The translations under genes and the position numbers were made by a program. Shown one piece after another: positions 14,954-21,062 of a DNA stretch of 21,062 bases. The notes beneath the pieces are model-generated. The model was given only the letters and a program-made list of their open reading frames with translations, searched no databases and was not told the DNA's origin. The number at the start of each line of letters is the position of its first letter. Positions within the stretch are counted from its first letter, which is position 1. This stretch comes from an uncultured Alcaligenaceae bacterium (GTDB lineage Bacteria > Pseudomonadota > Gammaproteobacteria > Burkholderiales > Burkholderiaceae_B), in contig CALFXX010000043.1 of assembly GCA_937952975.1 (NCBI GenBank), positions 1 through 21,062 of the forward strand. The letters are read 5' to 3'.

Positions 14954-15109
14954 CTCCTGCAAACGCTACTTGCCCTTGGCGCTATATGTTGTCGGTTGCG
15001 CTTACGACAGAGCCGATCGATCTCTCCCAAACGAGTCAGACAAAATAGTCCATCGGTAGGCAGGCTATCTTGAGCGCGCCATACTCTCGACTTTTTTTCC
15101 GAGAAATCT

Positions 15110-16654
15110 ATGGCTTTAGCTGTCATCATGAGTCGTTCATTGTTTGGGATGGAGGCGCCTCCGGTTCGGGTTGAAACGCATTTAAGCAGTGGTTTGCCAA
15201 GCTTCACCATGGTGGGGCTTGCCGATGCTGAAGTGCGTGAAAGCCGCGAACGCGTCAGATCGGCACTTTTAAGCAGTGGTTTCGAATTTCCGGCAGGGCG
15301 GCTAACCGTTAATTTATCGCCCGCTGATTTGCCTAAAGAGTCAGGTCGTTTTGATTTGCCCATTGCTTTGGGCGTTTTGCTGGCGTCGGGGCAAATCGAG
15401 TTGCCCGAGTTGATCCAGCCGGCAAGCGGCGATCCGAGCGTGACTGCGCTTTCTTCTTTGGTGGTGGCTGGTGAGCTCTCGTTAACCGGAATGCTCTCAC
15501 CGATCAAAGGTGCAATTGCCATCGCGCTTGCGGTCGCGCGCAGCCAACCGCCAGCTTGCTTAATGTTGCCCTACGTCAGTGCGCAACAGGCGTCTCGGGT
15601 GCCAGGCCTGAAAGTCTTTGGTGCTCAAACCCTCAGTGAGGTGGTTGAGCATCTTACAGGTCGTCAACCACTCCAATATTTGGTACCAATTGAGCCGCTT
15701 GCCGTGCGCGCTGACGTACCTTGCTTATCCGACGTTCGTGGTCAGTTGGTAGCGCGCAGAGCACTTGAAGTTGCTGCCGCAGGTGGACATAGCTTGCTGT
15801 TCTGCGGCACCCCTGGCGTGGGCAAAACGATGCTCGCTAAGCGTTTGTCTGGGATTTTGCCTGCCTTGACCCCGTCTGAGTGCTTAGAGGTGGCCTCTGT
15901 GGCAGCCTTTGCTGGGATGAGTGAGCACAACTGGGGGCAAAGACCCTTTCGAGCACCACATCACTCGGCCTCGATGGCTGCGATGCTGGGCGGGGGGTCA
16001 ACACCACGCGCAGGTGAAGTGACTCTGGCGCACCGGGGTGTCTTGTTTTTAGATGAGTTCCCAGAGTTTGAGCGCCGCGTGCGTGAGGGCTTGCGTGAGC
16101 CCCTGGAAAGCCTCTCGGTGACCATTGCACGGGCAAAGCTCAAAGTAGAGTTCCCGGCCGACTTTCAGTTGCTGGCGGCGATGAATCCATGCCCCTGCGG
16201 TTGGTATGGACATGCAAAAGGGCGTTGTAAGTGCCGAGCTGAGCAGATTGCTGTCTATCAGCAGCGGGTGTCAGGACCGGTGCTAGACAGAATTGATCTG
16301 TTTGTGACCCTCACCGTGAGCGATGCGCACTGGCTTGAGCTTGCCCCGGGTGAGCCTTCGGCCTCTGTTCGTAAACGGGTTGAGGCGGCACGACAGCCCC
16401 AGTTTCAGCGCCAACGTACAATCAATGCTCGGTTGCCCGATAAAGACTTAGAAAGATGCTGCGCGCTGTCGCCGGCCGCAGCCAAACTTTTAGAGAGTAC
16501 GATTAAAAGGCATTATCTGTCGGCCCGCGCCATCCAACGCCTGCGGCGTGTTGCGCGCACTTGCGCTGACATGGCCGGTGCGCCACAGATCGATTTGCCT
16601 CATTTGGCCGAGGCGTTTCAATATCGACCAATGTTTTCTGAAGGCACAAGGTAG
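15110..16654 (+). CDS. comM: ComM/YifB-family AAA+ ATPase (magnesium chelatase-like)
   Basis: ComM is a hexameric branch-migration helicase that aids integration of incoming DNA in natural transformation, shown in other Proteobacteria. The 514-residue protein has a ChlI/Lon-like N-domain (about 20-145; HLSSGLPSFTMVGLADAEVRES and NLSPADLPKESGRFDLPIALG) and a magnesium-chelatase-type AAA+ core. Walker A is GTPGVGKT (233-240) and Walker B is VLFLDE (D315, E316). The conserved MNPCPCGWYGH-KGRCKC segment and a C-terminal Mg-chelatase domain (about 410-510) follow. The start MALAVIMSRSLFGMEAP matches the family. It precedes rpmI in the same direction. Presence alone does not show the strain is competent, as the family is widespread. 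Confidence 0.96.
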   Translation: MALAVIMSRSLFGMEAPPVRVETHLSSGLPSFTMVGLADAEVRESRERVRSALLSSGFEFPAGRLTVNLSPADLPKESGRFDLPIALGVLLASGQIELPELIQPASGDPSVTALSSLVVAGELSLTGMLSPIKGAIAIALAVARSQPPACLMLPYVSAQQASRVPGLKVFGAQTLSEVVEHLTGRQPLQYLVPIEPLAVRADVPCLSDVRGQLVARRALEVAAAGGHSLLFCGTPGVGKTMLAKRLSGILPALTPSECLEVASVAAFAGMSEHNWGQRPFRAPHHSASMAAMLGGGSTPRAGEVTLAHRGVLFLDEFPEFERRVREGLREPLESLSVTIARAKLKVEFPADFQLLAAMNPCPCGWYGHAKGRCKCRAEQIAVYQQRVSGPVLDRIDLFVTLTVSDAHWLELAPGEPSASVRKRVEAARQPQFQRQRTINARLPDKDLERCCALSPAAAKLLESTIKRHYLSARAIQRLRRVARTCADMAGAPQIDLPHLAEAFQYRPMFSEGTR

Positions 16655-16674
16655 CTGGGGTTTTTGCCTAGAGT

Positions 16675-16703
16675 GTGCAAAGTGTCAGAATTTGTCATAT
16701 AAT
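16675..16703 (+). promoter_or_regulatory. Probable promoter of the rpmI-rplT-pheS-pheT-ihfA operon
   Basis: A perfect -10 TATAAT (16698-16703) lies 21 bp after the comM stop region, with a weak -35 GTGCAA (16675-16680) at 17-bp spacing. Transcription would start near 16710, giving a leader of about 143 nt before rpmI. Confidence 0.55.
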
Positions 16704-16714
16704 CAAAGACTTTC

Positions 16715-16729
16715 CTGCAAAACTTGCAG
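16715..16729 (+). other. Short hairpin at the 5' end of the rpmI leader
   Basis: CTGCAA, loop AAC and TTGCAG form a perfect 6-bp stem that would sit at the very 5' end of the predicted transcript. There is no following T-run, so it is not a terminator. It may stabilise the mRNA or take part in L20 feedback control, which acts on the rpmI leader in other bacteria; no L20 site was recognised. Confidence 0.5.
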
Positions 16730-16852
16730 AGAAAATGAAGTTAAAAGTGGATCTTGGGTTAACAAGACTGGCGGTCGATTGGCACGAAATTGGGCTAATC
16801 GAGCAACATGCCAGGCACCTACAGAGCACAATTTTAAGTAAATGGAAATCAA

Positions 16853-17050
16853 ATGCCTAAGATGAAAACCAAGAAAAGTGCTGCAAAGCGCTTTCAGGTT
16901 CGCGGCAGCGGATCGATCAAACGGGGTCAAGCGTTTAAGCGCCACATCCTGACCAAAAAAACCACCAAGACCAAGCGTCAGTTGCGCGGTTCGGCAGCGG
17001 TCGATAAAACCAACGTGGCTTCAGTTAAAGCCATGATGCCTTTCGCTTAA
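16853..17050 (+). CDS. rpmI: 50S ribosomal protein L35
   Basis: This is the 65-residue, highly basic L35 (bL35), a small protein of the large subunit. It starts MPKMKTKKSAAKRF, the conserved family opening, and continues with GSIKRGQAFKRHILTKK and KRQLRG. Length is standard. It begins after a GGA at 16844-16846 (weak Shine-Dalgarno) and ends in TAA that overlaps the strong Shine-Dalgarno of rplT. Unlike the usual infC-rpmI-rplT order it follows comM and has its own predicted promoter. Confidence 0.98.
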   Translation: MPKMKTKKSAAKRFQVRGSGSIKRGQAFKRHILTKKTTKTKRQLRGSAAVDKTNVASVKAMMPFA

Positions 17051-17061
17051 GGAGATAAAAC

Positions 17062-17421
17062 ATGCCTCGCGTCAAACGTGGTGTAACGGCCAGAGCCCGT
17101 CACAAAAAAGTTATTGCAAAAGCTAAAGGTTATCGTGGTCGCCGCGGTAATGTGTTTCGTATTGCCAAGCAAGCAGTTATGCGCGCTGGCCAATACGCCT
17201 ACCGCGATCGTCGTAACAAAAAGCGTACGTTCCGCGCCCTCTGGATCGCCCGTATCAACGCAGCAGTGCGTGAGCACGGTACGACCTACAGCGTGTTTAT
17301 TGCTGGCCTGAAAAAGGCTTCAATCGAGCTAGACCGCAAAGTCTTGGCCGACATGGCCGTCCATGACAAAGCTGGTTTCGCTGCGGTATTGAATCAGGCA
17401 AAATCAGCGTTGGCTGCTTAA
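17062..17421 (+). CDS. rplT: 50S ribosomal protein L20
   Basis: The 119-residue L20 (bL20) is an early assembly protein of the 50S subunit and in E. coli and relatives represses translation of rpmI-rplT. The sequence has the basic N-terminal extension MPRVKRGVTARARHKKVIAKAKGY and the globular C-domain with LWIARINAA and DRKVLADMA. AAGGAG (17049-17054) stands 7 bases before the ATG and overlaps the rpmI stop, suggesting coupled translation. The gene is 12 bp after rpmI. Confidence 0.98.
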   Translation: MPRVKRGVTARARHKKVIAKAKGYRGRRGNVFRIAKQAVMRAGQYAYRDRRNKKRTFRALWIARINAAVREHGTTYSVFIAGLKKASIELDRKVLADMAVHDKAGFAAVLNQAKSALAA

Positions 17422-17442
17422 GCACTGATAAGTTGTATCTGT

Positions 17443-17473
17443 AAACGGGGCCGTTGGGCTCCGTTTGCATTTT
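17443..17473 (+). terminator. Stem-loop between rplT and pheS (attenuator or partial terminator)
   Basis: AAACGGGGCC and GGCTCCGTTT pair over 10 bp with one G-T wobble around a GTTG loop (17443-17466). They are followed by gca and four Ts (17470-17473). The T-run is short and offset, so termination is probably partial, reducing pheST relative to ribosomal protein expression. No leader peptide rich in Phe codons was seen. Confidence 0.6.
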
Positions 17474-17502
17474 AAAGATGTGATTTCGCGAAGGTTGTAA
17501 AA

Positions 17503-18525
17503 ATGACTGACAAGAGCGATGACCTGATTGAGCAGGCGCGTGCGCAATTTGCGGAAGCTTCGGATGCGGCCTCGCTCGAAAACGCCAAGGCGCGTTTTTT
17601 AGGCAAACAAGGTTCGCTGACTGAGTTGATGAAGGGCCTGGGTAAACTTGACCCCGAGGCCAAGCGCGCAGAAGGCGCTCGTATCAACGCGATCAAACAG
17701 CAAGTTGAAGCCTTGCTTAACGCTAGACGCGCTGAGATGGCTCAAGCTGAGCTTGACATGCGTTTGGCCGCTGAGACCATCGATGTGACCCTGCCTGGAC
17801 GTGGTCGCGGTAAAGGTGGCATCCACCCAGTGATCCGCACATGGCAGCGTGTTGAGGCCATTTTCAAGTCAATCGGTTTTGCCGTGGCCGATGGCCCCGA
17901 AATCGAAAACGACTGGACGAACTTCACTGCACTGAATAATCCTGAAAATCACCCCGCACGTTCGATGCAAGATACGTTTTATGTTGACATGAACGACGCT
18001 CAGGGCTTGCCGCTCTTGCTGCGTACGCACACGAGCCCGATGCAGGTTCGCTACGCGCGCATGAATAAGCCGCCGATTAAAGTGATCGCGCCTGGTCGCA
18101 CTTATCGGGTGGATAGTGATGCAACGCACTCGCCCATGTTTCATCAAGTTGAGGGCCTCTGGATTGACGAAAATATTTCGTTCGCCGATTTAAAGGGCGT
18201 CTACACGAACTTTTTACGCTGCTTCTTTGAAACAGACAATCTTGAGTTGCGTTTCAGACCTTCCTTTTTTCCGTTTACTGAACCGTCGGCCGAGATCGAT
18301 ATGATGTTTACGTCGGGGCCGAATAAGGGACGTTGGCTTGAAATTTCTGGGTCTGGCCAAGTGCATCCCGATGTGATCCGTAATTTTGGCTTAGACCCTG
18401 AGCGCTACATTGGTTTCGCGTTTGGTTCAGGCCTTGAGCGCCTAACAATGCTGCGTTACGGTGTGAACGACTTGCGGCAGTTCTTTGAAGGCGATCTGCG
18501 CTTTTTACGCCAGTTCAACGATTAA
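17503..18525 (+). CDS. pheS: Phenylalanyl-tRNA synthetase alpha subunit
   Basis: PheS is the catalytic subunit of the (alpha-beta)2 PheRS that charges tRNA-Phe. The 340 residues start with an N-terminal coiled coil (about 1-90, KARFLGKQGSLTELMKGLGKL) that grips the tRNA. The class II core follows with motif 1 in HPVIRTWQRVEAIFKSIGF and motif 2 in GRTYRVDSDATHSPMFHQVEG. The amino-acid site is in FFPFTEPSAEIDM and motif 3 in IGFAFGSGLERLTMLRYG. GSGQVHP replaces the GCGMVHP of E. coli, as in other Betaproteobacteria. AAGG at 17491-17494 is the Shine-Dalgarno. pheT follows after 23 bp. Confidence 0.98.
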   Translation: MTDKSDDLIEQARAQFAEASDAASLENAKARFLGKQGSLTELMKGLGKLDPEAKRAEGARINAIKQQVEALLNARRAEMAQAELDMRLAAETIDVTLPGRGRGKGGIHPVIRTWQRVEAIFKSIGFAVADGPEIENDWTNFTALNNPENHPARSMQDTFYVDMNDAQGLPLLLRTHTSPMQVRYARMNKPPIKVIAPGRTYRVDSDATHSPMFHQVEGLWIDENISFADLKGVYTNFLRCFFETDNLELRFRPSFFPFTEPSAEIDMMFTSGPNKGRWLEISGSGQVHPDVIRNFGLDPERYIGFAFGSGLERLTMLRYGVNDLRQFFEGDLRFLRQFND

Positions 18526-18548
18526 TTTTTAGACCGATACGGTTACCT

Positions 18549-20960
18549 ATGCAATTTTCAGAATCTTGGCTGCGTAGCCTGGTGAACCCGCCGATTTCTA
18601 CCGATGAGTTGTCTCATCGCTTGACGATGGCGGGCCTTGAGGTCGAAGAGACCACTTTGGTAGCGCCTGCGTTTTCGGGTGTTGTGGTGGCGTTGATTCA
18701 AGGTGCCGAGCCTCACCCTAATGCTGACAAACTGCGCGTGTGTATGGTAGACGTGGGCGCTGCAGCACCTTTGCAAATCGTGTGCGGCGCACCGAACGCT
18801 GCCGCTGGTTTAAAAGTGCCGTTGGCAACCGTGGGTGCTGTATTACCCGGCGATCTTAAGATTGGTGTTGCCAAGATGCGTGGCGTTGAATCTTTTGGCA
18901 TGTTGTGCTCAGCAAAAGAGCTGGGCTTGTCACAAGAGCATGCGGGTTTACTGGTGTTACCAGCGGATGCGCAAGTAGGCGTTAGCGTGCGCGAGGCCCT
19001 AGACCTTGACGACACCTTGTTCACCTTGAAGCTCACGCCTAACCGCGCCGATTGTTTGTCAATTTTGGGTGTTGCGCGTGAAGTCGCTGCCTTAACAGGC
19101 GCGCCGCTCACATATCCTCACACAGCACCGGTTCAACCAACACTGACGGAAGTTCTTCCGGTGACCGTTCAGGCGCCAGATTTGTGCGGGCGGTTTGCGG
19201 GGCGAGTCATGCGTGGTGTCAATGCCCGTGCACAAACCCCTGACTGGATGGTTGAGCGGCTCAAGCGGGCAGGGCAGCGTTCTGTTACCGCGTTGGTTGA
19301 TATTTCGAACTATGTGATGTTGTTGCTGGGTCGCCCAACGCATGTGTTTGATCTTGAGCGCATGCCCAAACCTGCGATAGACGTCCGCTGGGCACGCGCC
19401 GGTGAAACACTCACCTTGTTAAATGATCAAACGATCAAGCTCGATGACTCGATGGGCGTCATCACGAGTGCTGATATCCCCGAAAGTCTTGCAGGCATCA
19501 TGGGCGGTGCGTCCACGGCAGTCTCGCTCGACACAACGAGCATTTATGTTGAAGCCGCCTTTTGGTGGCCCGAGGCGATCGCAGGCCGTGCTCGTAAATT
19601 AAAGTTAAATTCAGAGGCGAGCCATCGCTTTGAGCGCGGGGTTGATTTTGATCAGATCCCCGAACATCTCGACTTGATTACGCAACTGATTTTAGATATT
19701 TGCGGTGGGCAAGCTGGCCCAATCGACGATCAGCACATCAAGCTGCCCAAGCGCGAGGCGGTCACGATGCGGTTGTCGAGGTGCCATCGTGTGTTGGGCG
19801 TAAAGGTCAAGCAAGAGGATGTGTCACAGACTTTTTCGCGACTTGGTTTCGAATTTAGCCTGCAAGGCGATCATTTCGTAGTGGTGCCGCCGTCGTACCG
19901 ATTTGACATTCAGATTGAAGAAGATTTGATCGAAGAGGTTGCCCGGATCATTGGCTTTGAAAGCATCCCGGCGCTGCCGCCAACCGCCGCTGCGGTGATG
20001 CGTACCATGCCCGAAACTACCCGCTCAGCCCATACTGTGCGTAGTGAAATTGCGGCGCTCGATTACCAAGAAGTGATCAATTTTTCGTTTGTCGAACAAA
20101 CGTGGGAGACCGAGATGCTTGGGCATGCGGACCCGATTCGTCTGCTCAATCCGATTGCAAGTCAGTTGGCAGTGATGCGTTCGTCGCTGCTGCCGGGCCT
20201 TGTTGCCAACATCCGCTATAACGTCAACCGTAAGCAATCACGCGTGCGTGTATTTGAGCTTGGTCGAGTGTTTAGGCGCGACAGTGGCGTAGTCGATGGC
20301 CCGTTGACGGTCGCCGCCGTGAATCAGCCACAATCTCTTGCCGCGGCAGCTTGGGGCTCGGCGACCGAGGATCAGTGGGGCCAAAAAAGCCGCGCAGTTG
20401 ATTTTTTTGATGTGAAGCGTGATCTTGAAGTGCTGTTTAGTGCACAGGCTAAACACTTACGGTTTGTGCCTGCTCAGCACGCCTTACTGCATCCCGGGCG
20501 TAGCGCCCGCATCGAGCTGAATCAAGTGCCGAGTGGTTGGTTGGGTGAACTGCATCCTCGTTGGGTGCAGCAACAAGAACTCGCTTCGGCTCCGGTGCTG
20601 TTTGAAGTGTCGCTAGCGTCGTTGGCAGTGTTACCGATGCCAAGCCTGCACGAGTTATCGCGTCAACCTATGGTGCAGCGCGATCTGGCGATTTGGGTCT
20701 CGGCCGACAAATCTGTCCAGGCCTTGCTCGACACCATTCATCAAACAATCGCCGCTGATCAGTCGCTGGCTGTCGTACAGCATGTCGGATTATTTGATCT
20801 TTGGCGCGATCCAGCAAAAACTGACTCGAATGAAAAGAGTCTTGCGTTTAGGGTTTCATTGCAAGACACTGAAACGACTCTAGACGAGGCTCAAGTTGAT
20901 CTGTGCATGACGAAGATACGTGCAGCCCTCGAAAGTGTCCACCAAGCCCGTCCACGTTAA
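18549..20960 (+). CDS. pheT: Phenylalanyl-tRNA synthetase beta subunit
   Basis: PheT is the beta subunit of PheRS, needed for tRNA-Phe binding and for editing of Tyr-tRNA-Phe. The 803 residues are full length. In order there is an N-terminal tRNA-binding OB domain (about 39-150; HPNADKLRVCMVDVG, KMRGVESFGMLCS), then the B3/B4 editing domain (about 210-370). The B5 domain (about 400-475) precedes the inactive class II core (about 490-690; INFSFVEQTWE, NPIASQLAVMRSSLLPGL). The FDX-ACB anticodon-binding domain (about 705-800; QPMVQRDLAIWV) ends the protein. No Shine-Dalgarno is clear before the ATG. ihfA follows 23 bp later. Confidence 0.98.
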   Translation: MQFSESWLRSLVNPPISTDELSHRLTMAGLEVEETTLVAPAFSGVVVALIQGAEPHPNADKLRVCMVDVGAAAPLQIVCGAPNAAAGLKVPLATVGAVLPGDLKIGVAKMRGVESFGMLCSAKELGLSQEHAGLLVLPADAQVGVSVREALDLDDTLFTLKLTPNRADCLSILGVAREVAALTGAPLTYPHTAPVQPTLTEVLPVTVQAPDLCGRFAGRVMRGVNARAQTPDWMVERLKRAGQRSVTALVDISNYVMLLLGRPTHVFDLERMPKPAIDVRWARAGETLTLLNDQTIKLDDSMGVITSADIPESLAGIMGGASTAVSLDTTSIYVEAAFWWPEAIAGRARKLKLNSEASHRFERGVDFDQIPEHLDLITQLILDICGGQAGPIDDQHIKLPKREAVTMRLSRCHRVLGVKVKQEDVSQTFSRLGFEFSLQGDHFVVVPPSYRFDIQIEEDLIEEVARIIGFESIPALPPTAAAVMRTMPETTRSAHTVRSEIAALDYQEVINFSFVEQTWETEMLGHADPIRLLNPIASQLAVMRSSLLPGLVANIRYNVNRKQSRVRVFELGRVFRRDSGVVDGPLTVAAVNQPQSLAAAAWGSATEDQWGQKSRAVDFFDVKRDLEVLFSAQAKHLRFVPAQHALLHPGRSARIELNQVPSGWLGELHPRWVQQQELASAPVLFEVSLASLAVLPMPSLHELSRQPMVQRDLAIWVSADKSVQALLDTIHQTIAADQSLAVVQHVGLFDLWRDPAKTDSNEKSLAFRVSLQDTETTLDEAQVDLCMTKIRAALESVHQARPR

Positions 20961-20983
20961 ACCAGAATGTCGGAAATTAAAAA

Positions 20984-21062
20984 ATGACAATTGAACATTC
21001 TTTAGCAGAATCGCGTACCTTGACTAAGGCTGAGTTGGCCGAGATGCTGTTTGATCGTGTCG
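20984..21062 (+). CDS. ihfA: Integration host factor alpha subunit (partial, 5' end)
   Basis: The first 26 codons read MTIEHSLAESRTLTKAELAE and then MLFDRV before the window ends. TLTKAELAEMLFDRV matches the first helix of IHF alpha (E. coli ALTKAEMAEYLFDKL). The position directly after pheT is its classical place in Proteobacteria. IHF alpha pairs with IHF beta to bend DNA at promoters, origins and phage sites. The N-terminal extension of about 10 residues relative to E. coli is common in Betaproteobacteria. A six-codon reading frame (20967-20987) overlaps its start by ATGA. Confidence 0.93.
   Translation, partial: MTIEHSLAESRTLTKAELAEMLFDRV

Noticed and set aside
14954..15109. Regulatory RNA or promoter before comM
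   Set aside because: Only weak inverted repeats (for example TGTCG/CGACA with a 10-base loop) and no good -35/-10 pair; nothing can be supported in this 156-bp stretch.
16548..16841. 97-codon frame across the comM end and the rpmI leader
   Set aside because: Its start lies inside comM, and it runs over the predicted promoter; no coding character was seen.

Overview
The window looks like chromosomal DNA of a betaproteobacterium, most likely order Burkholderiales. The evidence is the fimV-truA-trpF order at the left end, a transporter-less PTS cluster (EIIA-Man, HPr, EI) behind gshB, ubiK next to comM, and the rpmI-rplT-pheS-pheT-ihfA translation operon at the right end. The protein sequences resemble betaproteobacterial family members, but species cannot be named from the sequence alone. 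No gene-free stretch exceeds 300 bases; the longest are 16655-16852 (198 bp, rpmI leader) and 8481-8654 (174 bp, upstream of thrS).

Region 1 (1-2087), housekeeping. The 3' end of a FimV-like membrane protein with a collagen-like Gly-X-Y tract is followed by truA (tRNA pseudouridine synthase), trpF (tryptophan synthesis) and a tRNA-Val(GAC) gene with its own promoter starting in the trpF stop codon. trpB and trpA do not follow trpF here.

Region 2 (2088-8480), accessory. Two rightward genes encode a membrane-anchored TAXI-type solute-binding protein without a permease and a formyltransferase-fold enzyme of unknown substrate. They are separated by a 44-bp imperfect tandem duplication that carries both the stop of one gene and the start of the next. 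Facing them is a three-gene leftward operon (8139 to 4506), coupled by two 4-bp ATGA overlaps. It encodes a two-helix periplasmic sensor protein, an MFS transporter with a similar sensor module fused to its N-terminus, and a periplasmic binding protein of the ABC_sub_bind (PF04392) type. This is the best candidate in the window for an undescribed system: a ligand-sensing or binding-protein-assisted MFS transporter. A small acidic conserved-looking protein lies divergently at 8277-8480.

Region 3 (8481-16654). thrS and infC (with an ATC start codon) are followed, by a 1-base stop/start overlap, by gshB and then a regulatory-type PTS (EIIA-Man, HPr, EI), ubiK and comM. This block separates infC from rpmI-rplT, genes that usually adjoin.

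Region 4 (16655-21062). rpmI has its own TATAAT-type promoter and a 150-nt leader with a hairpin and a possible leader ORF. rpmI, rplT, pheS, pheT and the start of ihfA follow in one direction, with a GC-rich hairpin between rplT and pheS that may be an attenuator.
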